A stretch of 64,000 bases of DNA. It comes from JANNVK01 sp031414415 (lineage in GTDB: Bacteria > Acidobacteriota > Blastocatellia > Pyrinomonadales > Pyrinomonadaceae). How positions within the stretch are numbered: the first letter of the stretch is position 1; the number at the start of each line of letters is the position of its first letter. The notes beneath the pieces are model-generated. The model searched no databases and was not told where the DNA came from. It worked only from the letters and a program-made list of their open reading frames with translations. This document shows positions 8,971-16,524 of this stretch, piece by piece. The position numbers and the translations under genes were made by a program. The DNA lies in the NCBI GenBank assembly GCA_031414415.1, contig JANNVK010000190.1, positions 13,230 through 77,229 on the forward strand, written 5' to 3'.

Positions 8971-9936
8971 TTATTTTTGCGACCACTGAAAAACCGTTCC
9001 ACCAAAACCGACAATCCAGCCTGATTTGCCGATGAGAAAGACTTTTTCAAGTTTGTGTTTTGTGTCAAGTTGTAATGGTCGCCAAACATTTCCGCCATTT
9101 TGAGTTTGGACAATTATTCCATCGTTTCCGACAGCAAAACCTCTCGATGAATCAAAGAAAGCAATGTCAGTTAAGTCGTTGGTAACGTTAGATTTTTGCT
9201 CACGCCATAATCTTCCGCCGTTAATTGAATAAAATATTTTACCTTCAGAACCTGCAACCCAACCGTTTTTTGCATTTGCGAAGAATATTGAATTGAAGCG
9301 ATTTTTCGGGTTGCCGGAAACAATCGGCGAATTCCAAGTTTCGCCGCCATTCTGCGTAAAAAATATTGAGCCGCCAGCTCCGACTATGCAACCGTTTGAG
9401 CTGTCTTGAAAACTACCATCGAGCAACAAATAACGACTCGGCGACGATTGTTTTTTCCAGACTAATTTTTCTGTCGGATTAGAAAAAATTGAACCTGTTT
9501 CTCCAACTGCAAACCCAACTTCTGATTTATCAAAGAAAAAACCGCTGATTCGTTCGCGACCTGTTCCTTCAACAAATTCAACTCGATCCCAAGTTTCTCC
9601 GCCATTTGATGTTTTTAAAAGATATGCAAGCGATTTGTCGCTGGGCAAGTAGATGTTTCTTTCGCAAAGAATCCAACCGTTTTTGGCATCAAAAAAATGA
9701 ACGTCAAGAATTGTATCTTCGGTAAATTTTTTCTTTTTGAGCCACGTTTTTCCGGCATCATTTGTGTATAAAAATGTGCCATTGCTCCCAACAATCCAAC
9801 CTTTTTCTTCACTGATAAAATAGACCGAATGCAGCCACGAAAGGACTGTGAGCTTCTTTTTTGTCCATTCGGCGTGAACTGTTTGCGTGCAAAAGAGGCA
9901 AAAAAATAAAATTAGAATGTTTCGAAAATAACGCAT
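8971..9936 (-). CDS. Secreted YCF48/BNR-repeat beta-propeller protein
   Basis: A 321-aa exported protein with signal peptide 1-22 (ends VHA-E). It is built of about six repeats of the pattern NGGxTW, each paired with a GW-V/AVG strand, the mark of Ycf48-like (photosystem II assembly factor-like) propellers. In non-photosynthetic bacteria these are extracytoplasmic proteins of mostly unknown function. It sits at the downstream end of the exopolysaccharide locus, but a terminator hairpin lies only 12 bases before its start. It therefore depends on readthrough or on a promoter inside the previous gene. No ribosome binding site is evident. Its stop faces gmhB across 11 bases. Confidence 0.85.
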   Translation of the reverse strand: MRYFRNILILFFCLFCTQTVHAEWTKKKLTVLSWLHSVYFISEEKGWIVGSNGTFLYTNDAGKTWLKKKKFTEDTILDVHFFDAKNGWILCERNIYLPSDKSLAYLLKTSNGGETWDRVEFVEGTGRERISGFFFDKSEVGFAVGETGSIFSNPTEKLVWKKQSSPSRYLLLDGSFQDSSNGCIVGAGGSIFFTQNGGETWNSPIVSGNPKNRFNSIFFANAKNGWVAGSEGKIFYSINGGRLWREQKSNVTNDLTDIAFFDSSRGFAVGNDGIIVQTQNGGNVWRPLQLDTKHKLEKVFLIGKSGWIVGFGGTVFQWSQK

Positions 9937-9948
9937 TTAGTAAAAATT

Positions 9949-9985
9949 AAAACGACGAGCAAAAATATTTTAAGCTCATCGTTTT
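9949..9985 (-). terminator. Terminator after the OPX gene
   Basis: Read on the minus strand, AAAACGATGAGC (9985-9974) pairs with GCTCGTCGTTTT (9960-9949) as a 12-bp stem with one wobble pair, followed by AATTTTTAC. It lies 16 bases beyond the OPX stop and just ahead of the YCF48-like start, so it may act as a partial terminator or attenuator. Confidence 0.75.
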
Positions 9986-10001
9986 CAAGAAAAAAATTTA
10001 A

Positions 10002-10931
10002 TTAAAAGGGACTTCCCATCAGCAGACGCAATGGTGAGAGTCTTTCTAAAATCTTCAAGACATTATTCAAACTGAGTTTAAATTTGGCATCTGGGACAAA
10101 AACTTGATCGCCTGGCTGGAGAAATACTGGTGGAGCTTTTCCTTTTTCAACTTCGGTTAAATCAACTATTTTTTGCTCGAGCAACCCGCGATTATTGTAG
10201 CTGTAAACAATAATTCGCTTTTTATCGCCTTCCTTCAACACTCCGCCAGCGTCAACTAAAGCTTCGTAAACGCTAAGTTTTCGATCCATAATCCGAACTC
10301 CGGGCGAAACAACTTTTCCTAAAACGCTATATCTCGCAGATTGTGCTTTTTCGAGCGTAACCGTAACTTGCGGGTCAATAATATACTCATCAAGTTTTTT
10401 TCTGACATCGTCTTGAACTTGCTCGATTGTTTTTCCGGCAACAAAAACGCCGTTTTTAATCAGCGGATAAGATATTTTTCCGGTTGGCGGAACAGTTTTG
10501 GTTTCAATGCAATAATTTGGACATTGCCCAAAAACTTCAATCGAAATTATGTCTTGAGGTCCGAGTCTATATTCGGCAAGATAATTTTGGTAAATCGGCA
10601 AAATCTCTTTCTCTTCATCAGTTTGTGGCTTTTGATCAACATAAGTCTGAATTTTTGGCGACTCTTCAACTGATCCAACTTGCGGTGTTTCGCTTGGTTT
10701 TACTTCAGTCGGAATTGGAGTTGGCGGTTTTGGCTCTTTTAAAATTTCAGGTTCTTCAACGATTGGAGTTGGACTCGTCGTTGGTGATGCAACCGGTTTC
10801 GGTGTCGATTTAGTGATGATCATTATTTTTCCATCATCAAAAATCTTTTTTTCTTGGGCGAAACCTGATACAGCAAACACCGCAAATGTTAATAAAACAA
10901 AACTAATATAATTTATTTTCTTCAACTTCAT
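10002..10931 (-). CDS. Outer-membrane polysaccharide export protein (OPX, Wza/GumB family)
   Basis: A 309-aa exported protein. Signal peptide 1-25 (ends FAQ), then about 90 residues rich in Pro/Thr/Glu. The Poly_export domain begins at EYRLGPQDIISIEVFG and continues with GKISYPLI and DPQVTV. A SLBB segment follows (SVLGKVVSPG, then LSVYEALVDAGG). OPX proteins form the channel through which polysaccharide leaves the periplasm. The Pro-rich spacer may reach across the periplasm. There is a GGAG ribosome binding site 8 bases before ATG 10931. No lipobox is visible, unlike Wza. It is the last gene of the run before a strong terminator. Confidence 0.9.
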   Translation of the reverse strand: MKLKKINYISFVLLTFAVFAVSGFAQEKKIFDDGKIMIITKSTPKPVASPTTSPTPIVEEPEILKEPKPPTPIPTEVKPSETPQVGSVEESPKIQTYVDQKPQTDEEKEILPIYQNYLAEYRLGPQDIISIEVFGQCPNYCIETKTVPPTGKISYPLIKNGVFVAGKTIEQVQDDVRKKLDEYIIDPQVTVTLEKAQSARYSVLGKVVSPGVRIMDRKLSVYEALVDAGGVLKEGDKKRIIVYSYNNRGLLEQKIVDLTEVEKGKAPPVFLQPGDQVFVPDAKFKLSLNNVLKILERLSPLRLLMGSPF

Positions 10932-11045
10932 TTTCTTATCTCCAAACCAAAAGGTTCTTCGCTCTCATTCAGTAAATATGTGCATTAAACAAGTTTATCC
11001 AGTTTTTTAGCAATAAATAGTATTGCCTAAAAATCTAATAACTTT

Positions 11046-12434
11046 TTATCTCGCACCTTTGCCGAATAAAACAGTTTTTACCGTTTCAAAAACTATCACA
11101 AAATCTAATGCTAAACTCTGATTTTTTGTGTAATACAAATCGTATTGCAACTTTTGCCTAGCATCTTCGACCGATGCACCATATGGATATTTTATTTGTG
11201 CCCAACCAGTTAGTCCCGGAGCAGTTAAATGTCGATGTTCGTAAAACTGAATTTCATCAGCTAATTGCTCAATAAAATGCGGACGTTCTGGTCGCGGACC
11301 GACAAACATCATTTCACCTTTAATTATGTTCCAAAATTGCGGAATTTCATCGACACGAATTTTGCGAATGATTTTTCCGACAAATGTCACGCGATCATCG
11401 TTTGTTAACGCCCAAACTGGACCGTCTTTTTCGGCATCAGTCCGCATTGAACGAAATTTTATTACTTCAAAAATTCTGCCATTTTTTCCAACTCTTTCTT
11501 GTCTGTAAAAAATTGGTCCGCGTGATTCTAGCTTAATTAAAATCGCGGTAAATATTCCGATTGGCAATGAAACAACCAAACCAATTAAACCTAAAATACG
11601 GTGAATTACTTCACGAAACACTGATTTTACGCGATTGTCGCGTCCGCGTCCGGCAAAAATTAACCACGAAGGACGCAACATATCGAGATGAACTTGTCCG
11701 GTTACACGTTCGTAAAAAGACGTGCATTCTTCGATGCTAACGTTTCCAGCCAAACTCATTTCAAGAAGCGTATCAGTCGGAAATTTTCCGCGACGATCGC
11801 GAATTGCAATTACAAGTCGGTCAATATCATTCTCTTTGACGATTCTTTCAAGCTCATCGGTTGTCCCTAAAACTTTTACTTCAGGAAGTTTTTCTGCAAC
11901 GACTTCAGGATTTGAAGTCGCAAATCCGACAATTCGATAACCTGCATCGCGACGTGCCAAAACGCCTTGAGCTGTGTCAATCGCCACCTGACCTGAACCG
12001 ACAATTAAGATTTTTTCGCCAATTTCCGGATGTCCGGTGAGGTAATGAATTAAAACTTTCCAGATTAAAAGTGCGAATAAAACTATTCCAACTGAGTAAA
12101 TTGAAGTTCCGCGTCCAATTAAAAGCGGCGGAACTAAATAATATAAAAACGCTAATAATGCCCAAGCAATTCCGAGTGCTTGAACTAACCTGAGCAAAAG
12201 TTCTCGCCGATTTCCCATCACGGTAAAATCGTAAAGATCATATAAATAAAGGATTGCGAGGCAAACTAAAGTTGCGAGCGAAACTTTTAGCCAACCGTTA
12301 TTTTCGTTTAATTGATAAACGGCACCGGTAAAACTTAGACGTAAATACAAAGCAAGGACTATTCCGCCGCAAATAATTGCTGAATCGGCGAGAATCAAAC
12401 CAATTGTCCGAACACTGAATTTATTAGCCGCCAT
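11046..12434 (-). CDS. Polyprenyl-phosphate hexose-1-phosphate transferase (WcaJ/PssY-like)
   Basis: A 462-aa membrane enzyme that starts repeat-unit synthesis by moving a sugar phosphate to undecaprenyl phosphate. Four or five TM helices occupy 1-130, followed by a Rossmann CoA-binding-like domain (KILIVGSGQVA). One more helix comes near 285-305, then the bacterial sugar transferase catalytic domain with FYRQERVGKNG, KFRSMRTDAE, RKIRVDEIPQFWN, VGPRPERP and PGLTGWAQI. This is the exopolysaccharide biosynthesis polyprenyl glycosylphosphotransferase arrangement. It is separated by 19 bases from the CpsD-like gene upstream and clearly belongs to the same operon. The sugar (glucose, galactose or other) cannot be read from sequence. 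Confidence 0.92.
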   Translation of the reverse strand: MAANKFSVRTIGLILADSAIICGGIVLALYLRLSFTGAVYQLNENNGWLKVSLATLVCLAILYLYDLYDFTVMGNRRELLLRLVQALGIAWALLAFLYYLVPPLLIGRGTSIYSVGIVLFALLIWKVLIHYLTGHPEIGEKILIVGSGQVAIDTAQGVLARRDAGYRIVGFATSNPEVVAEKLPEVKVLGTTDELERIVKENDIDRLVIAIRDRRGKFPTDTLLEMSLAGNVSIEECTSFYERVTGQVHLDMLRPSWLIFAGRGRDNRVKSVFREVIHRILGLIGLVVSLPIGIFTAILIKLESRGPIFYRQERVGKNGRIFEVIKFRSMRTDAEKDGPVWALTNDDRVTFVGKIIRKIRVDEIPQFWNIIKGEMMFVGPRPERPHFIEQLADEIQFYEHRHLTAPGLTGWAQIKYPYGASVEDARQKLQYDLYYTKNQSLALDFVIVFETVKTVLFGKGAR

Positions 12435-12453
12435 TTATCTCAAATTGAGGTAA

Positions 12454-13515
12454 CTAATCTTTAAATTTCTTGTTGTAATAACCGTAATTATAATGTGTTT
12501 CGTTCAACACGTCGTCGCTTTCGTTTAAAACAACTCCTAACATTCTTTCACGCGGAAGTTTGTCTAAAATTCTATCAATCGCACCATATTTCGTCCGATT
12601 TGCTCGAACAACCATTATTGCACCATCGGCTTGATTTATCAGAACTGTCGCGTCAGTAAAAATTCCGAGTGGCGGAGCGTCAATGATTATAAAATCAAAC
12701 ATATCTCTCGCTTCACGCAAAATTTCTTTAAATTTCGGACCTGAAAGCAATTCGGCAACGTCACTTCTCGCTTCGCCGCCAGGTAATAAATGAAGTCCTG
12801 AAGGTTGGAGCTTTATAATCGACTCAACCAATGTTGCTCTGCCAGCTAAAATCTCCGAAAGTCCTTTATCTGTCTCAATTCCGAGATAATCTGAAAGGCT
12901 CGGCATTCGTAAATCGCTGTCAATTACAAGTGCTTTTAAGCCATCAGTTTGAGCCAAAAGCCACGCCAAATTTAATGATGTAACACTTTTTCCTTCGCTT
13001 GCACCGACGCTTGCGACAACTATTGATTGCAATTTTTCACGTTGGCTTTTGTGTAAAATATGCGTCCGCAAACTTCTATATTCTTCGCAATAATTCGAAT
13101 GAGGTTGAGTAATTGCAACTAATCTTGGCTCGACACGCTCTGCTTCAACTTCCCAACTGACAAAGTCAGGCAGAATTTTTTCAACATTGCGTGGCGAGCT
13201 CACAGCGTCTAAAGTTGCCCCAGCAGAATAATCCGTTCTCAAATTGGGGAGTGCCGTCCCTGTTGATAAAGCGGTCTGCTCATTAAACGCTGAATTTGTT
13301 TTTCCGATGCGGAAATTATTGTCCAAAAAAACTTCGGGCGGTGCATTGTTTTGGCGTGCAACCCGATCAAAAGCCACAACTTTAGAACTATCCGCAATAA
13401 TTGCTTTTTCAATTACCGGATTATTTACACGATTTGTTGCCACATTAGAAATTGGATTAAAAACTTCACCGCCAATTTCTGTCTGTTTTTTTTGTAATGC
13501 TTTTAAAATACTCAT
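12454..13515 (-). CDS. CpsD/CapB-type ATPase (BY-kinase-like), exosortase locus
   Basis: A 353-aa cytosolic P-loop protein that partners the Wzz-type chain-length factor. An N-terminal 120-residue variable region precedes the kinase domain: Walker A GASEGKS (171-177), Walker A' VIDSDLR (197-203) and Walker B IIIDAPP (276-282). The tail has Tyr342, 344, 346 and 347, the Tyr cluster that is autophosphorylated in BY-kinases. XrtA loci normally carry such a kinase homologue beside the chain-length gene. ATG 13515 is chosen over 13548 because the upstream 11 codons (MLILVLLQIKV) do not look cytosolic and the family starts with a short basic helix. No good ribosome binding site is seen for either. 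Confidence 0.88.
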   Translation of the reverse strand: MSILKALQKKQTEIGGEVFNPISNVATNRVNNPVIEKAIIADSSKVVAFDRVARQNNAPPEVFLDNNFRIGKTNSAFNEQTALSTGTALPNLRTDYSAGATLDAVSSPRNVEKILPDFVSWEVEAERVEPRLVAITQPHSNYCEEYRSLRTHILHKSQREKLQSIVVASVGASEGKSVTSLNLAWLLAQTDGLKALVIDSDLRMPSLSDYLGIETDKGLSEILAGRATLVESIIKLQPSGLHLLPGGEARSDVAELLSGPKFKEILREARDMFDFIIIDAPPLGIFTDATVLINQADGAIMVVRANRTKYGAIDRILDKLPRERMLGVVLNESDDVLNETHYNYGYYNKKFKD

Positions 13516-13567
13516 AACTTTAATTTGGAGTAAGACTAAAATTAGCAACTTTAGCCTGTGAAATTAT

Positions 13568-14632
13568 TTAATAAAATCCGCCAACTTCTTCTATTTCAAG
13601 ACTTATATCGTCGTCCATTCCGTCAAGCAAACTGTTTTTGCTTTCGGGTTTGTAGTTAGAATATTCAGTTTTGTTGAAATTAGGATCTTTTGCAAAAGCT
13701 GAAGTTCTGGTTGGCTCTGTGCGATGACGATTTCCGCTCAATTCTTCGCGACCTTCCGCCGTTAAAATTCTCGCTGCTCCGCTTGTTTCAGGCTTTGTTT
13801 CGCTTGCCAAAAAATGCTCTTTGTTTGGCAACATATCTAAATTTTCTGCCACAACTTCAACAATCTGACGACCAATTATTTGCTCTCCAGCGGCATAGCC
13901 TGACAACATTGCGTTATCGCACAAATTATTTATTTGACGCGGAATTCCTTCCGAACATTTAAAGATAAAATCAATTGCTCCAGGCGTAAAAACATTGGGT
14001 TGTTCTGAACCAGCAATCAATAAACGCTCAGTAATATAGCGTTCAGTTTCGTCAACATTGGGCAATGCGTGCATATTGCAACGAAGAGCAACCCGTTGTT
14101 TTAGTTGTCGCAAATTTGGTTGATTTAATTTGTCACGCAATTCCGGCTGACCAGTCAAAATAATTTGCAAATGCTTCGCGTTATCAGCTTCAAAATTGAG
14201 CAGAAGTCTAATTTCTTCCAAAACGTAGTCTGAAAGTTCGTGTGCTTCATCAATTATTAAAACCGTGCGAAGTCCGCGGCGATGCCTTTCATCCAAAACT
14301 TTACCGAGCATCGAAAGCAATTCGGCTTTGTTGTTCCAATCTTTAATGCCAAGCATTTGCGTGACGTGATGATAAAATTCATCAATCGAAAGTCGCGGAT
14401 TAAAGACGTAAGCCGCCAAAACGCTCGAATCAAGCCTTCGGAGAATCCAACGCAAAGCTGTTGTTTTACCTGTTCCAACTTCGCCCGTTAAAACAATCAG
14501 ACCTTTGGCATTCTCAAGTCCATAGTATAGACTCGCCAAAACTTCGTTGTAAGATGGTGTAAAAACCAGAAATCTAGGGTCTGGTGTTAGCGTGAATGGT
14601 AAATCTTCTAATCCGTAAAATTCTTTATACAT
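13568..14632 (-). CDS. XrtA/ExeA-type AAA ATPase
   Basis: A 354-aa ATPase of the ExeA/GspA fold found in exosortase loci. The start MYKEFYGLEDLPF is the family signature. Walker A GEVGTGKTT lies at 50-58, Walker B VLIIDEAH at 124-131, and a sensor/arginine region follows (GIPRQINNLC). The last 90 residues are polar and unstructured-looking and end in acidic stretches. It probably energises or senses assembly of the polysaccharide export complex. An AGGAAGG ribosome binding site precedes ATG 14632, and it starts 12 bases after the chain-length gene, so translation is likely coupled. Confidence 0.9.
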   Translation of the reverse strand: MYKEFYGLEDLPFTLTPDPRFLVFTPSYNEVLASLYYGLENAKGLIVLTGEVGTGKTTALRWILRRLDSSVLAAYVFNPRLSIDEFYHHVTQMLGIKDWNNKAELLSMLGKVLDERHRRGLRTVLIIDEAHELSDYVLEEIRLLLNFEADNAKHLQIILTGQPELRDKLNQPNLRQLKQRVALRCNMHALPNVDETERYITERLLIAGSEQPNVFTPGAIDFIFKCSEGIPRQINNLCDNAMLSGYAAGEQIIGRQIVEVVAENLDMLPNKEHFLASETKPETSGAARILTAEGREELSGNRHRTEPTRTSAFAKDPNFNKTEYSNYKPESKNSLLDGMDDDISLEIEEVGGFY

Positions 14633-14644
14633 TTTTTGACCTTC

Positions 14645-16300
14645 CTATGAAACAAATCGTTCCAAAACTCTCGACAACTGCAAAGCCATCGCAATTAACG
14701 GAATGCTGCCAATTGCGGCGGCGATTCCGGCTAAAACTTTTAACCAATGAAGTCGTCTGTTCCACGCAATTTCTTGATATGTCAGAAGCGGCGGAACTGA
14801 TGCTAAAACCGGTAAACCTGTGTAATGCTTTGCGTCGTCAATATTTTGGATTCTAAATAATCTTGGAACTTCGAAAATTCCGGCGAGAAATAAACCTAAT
14901 GCAAGCCCAGTTACAGTTCCAAAAACGACTAACATCATTCTTTTTGCCGAATTAACCGGAGCCGCCGGCAAACTTGCAGGATCTTGCACTTTGATAGTTT
15001 CGCCTTGTGCATTGCTCGCAACATCAACCTGCATCTGCGATTCGGTTTTCTTTTTGAGCATATCGTCGTAGCTTGTTTTGGCAGAATTATATTCGTTGTT
15101 AATTCCTTCCAGAGCCACTTTGACATTCGGAATTGTGTTAATTTTTGCTTCAAGAACAGAAATTTGTCCAGCATTTTGTCGGATTTCAGAATCCTTTCCA
15201 GCCATTTGAGCTTCAGCTTGAACTATTTGGCTTTGGGATTTGACGATGTCTATTTGAATCTGTTGGCTTTGCAAATCGGCTTTTTGTTTTGTCAGTTCTA
15301 CTGCTTGCCCAGCTGATTCTTTCGCATCCTTAGCCATATCGTCGATTTGCTCTTCTATTCTTGCAAGTTCAGTTTTCGTGTTTACAACTTCTGGCATTTT
15401 ATCTTTGTAAACTTTTTTTTGCGACTCAAGTTTCGCTTGTAATTCCGCCCTTTTCTTTACCATTTCAGCATAAGCACTTGAATCCTTGTAAGTTTTTTTT
15501 CCAGCTGAATCAGCATCTTTAGCACCAAAATTTTCAATTATTCGCATCTGCTGGTTGAGTCCGTTAATTTGATCACTAAGACGACCTTTTTCTTTAAGTA
15601 AAGATTCCTTATCTTTCGAAAGCGTGTCTTCTTTTTGTCGCAAACCTGAAAGTTGTGCAATCAAACCTTGTTGGTTATCAGGCAGAGTTTCAACGTTTTG
15701 CATCATAACTTGGAGTCGTTGTTTTGAGAGTAGATCAAGATTGGTTTTTACTTCTAAAACTTGTTTATCGAGAAATTCTTTTGTCGTTCCAGCTTGATCG
15801 ATCTGCACATTAATTTGCGAATTTACATACATACTCGCAAGTTCACCCGCAACTTGCTGTGCCGAACGCGGATTGCGATCATCAAATTTTATGACAAAAG
15901 ACGCAACCTTATTTTCCGCACTTTCTTGAGTTTCAACATTGATATTCTTGAACATTTTTTCGATGATAACTTCCATCGGTGTTCCGTTTGCTCTCTCCAT
16001 TTCGTAAAGTTTGTATTTTGCGATCATCGGTTCAAGCGACGAACGGCTCAAAACTTCTTGGTTCATTGTGAGCAATCTTTGATTCAAATCGTCATCAGAA
16101 AGCGATGCCACAACTTTACCCGAAATAACCGGCGGTTTCACGGTTAACAACGTTCTTGATTGATAAATACTCGGAAGTTTTGACACAACCCAACCCATCG
16201 CAATTAAGCCGACGAGTGTCGGCAAAAGTATGTGCCAGATTCTTCTGCGAATGATTTTCCCAATTTCGCCAATTGATTTTTGTCTAAATTCAGCTGCCAT
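14645..16300 (-). CDS. XrtA-system polysaccharide chain-length determinant (Wzz domain)
   Basis: A 551-aa inner-membrane protein. TM1 lies at about 22-41. The periplasmic region begins with the Wzz motif (YQSRTLLTVKPP) and carries a long coiled coil between about 180 and 420, rich in Gln/Lys/Glu. TM2 lies near 463-485, and a third hydrophobic segment at 525-545 is followed by a short C-terminus. The family sets polymer length and couples to the CpsD-like kinase. The position between the ATPase and the small PEP-CTERM-like gene is the usual order in exosortase loci. An AGGAAAT ribosome binding site precedes ATG 16300. Confidence 0.9.
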   Translation of the reverse strand: MAAEFRQKSIGEIGKIIRRRIWHILLPTLVGLIAMGWVVSKLPSIYQSRTLLTVKPPVISGKVVASLSDDDLNQRLLTMNQEVLSRSSLEPMIAKYKLYEMERANGTPMEVIIEKMFKNINVETQESAENKVASFVIKFDDRNPRSAQQVAGELASMYVNSQINVQIDQAGTTKEFLDKQVLEVKTNLDLLSKQRLQVMMQNVETLPDNQQGLIAQLSGLRQKEDTLSKDKESLLKEKGRLSDQINGLNQQMRIIENFGAKDADSAGKKTYKDSSAYAEMVKKRAELQAKLESQKKVYKDKMPEVVNTKTELARIEEQIDDMAKDAKESAGQAVELTKQKADLQSQQIQIDIVKSQSQIVQAEAQMAGKDSEIRQNAGQISVLEAKINTIPNVKVALEGINNEYNSAKTSYDDMLKKKTESQMQVDVASNAQGETIKVQDPASLPAAPVNSAKRMMLVVFGTVTGLALGLFLAGIFEVPRLFRIQNIDDAKHYTGLPVLASVPPLLTYQEIAWNRRLHWLKVLAGIAAAIGSIPLIAMALQLSRVLERFVS

Positions 16301-16327
16301 TTTTATTTCCTCGTTTCGAAAAAACCC

Positions 16328-16507
16328 TTATCCAATTGTCGTTTGACTTAATTCCGTATTTTGGTTTTTAATATATTCACGTTGTTTAAAAACTTTGCGA
16401 AGCCCAATTGTAAAAGCAATCAAACTCGCACCAAAAATTAATAACGCTAAAGATTCAGGCATATAGCCCAACAATAAATTATTTCCAGTTTCTAATAAAT
16501 ACATCAT
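16328..16507 (-). CDS. 59-aa small protein with PEP-CTERM-like sorting tail
   Basis: A short minus-strand ORF opens with ATG ATG at 16507-16502 and ends with TAA at 16330-16328. A GAGGT ribosome binding site sits about five bases upstream. It lies 17 bases after the TPR lipoprotein gene and 27 bases before the chain-length gene, so it is inside the operon. After about 15 residues it has MPES, a hydrophobic stretch (LALLIFGASLIAFTIG) and a basic cluster (LRKVFKQRE), the three-part layout of an exosortase signal. The motif is PES rather than PEP and about 17 residues follow the basic cluster. It could be an exosortase substrate, an assembly subunit, or simply a small single-pass membrane protein. 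Coding is well supported; function is inference. Confidence 0.72.
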   Translation of the reverse strand: MMYLLETGNNLLLGYMPESLALLIFGASLIAFTIGLRKVFKQREYIKNQNTELSQTTIG

Positions 16508-16524
16508 GTTTTACCTCAAATTCT

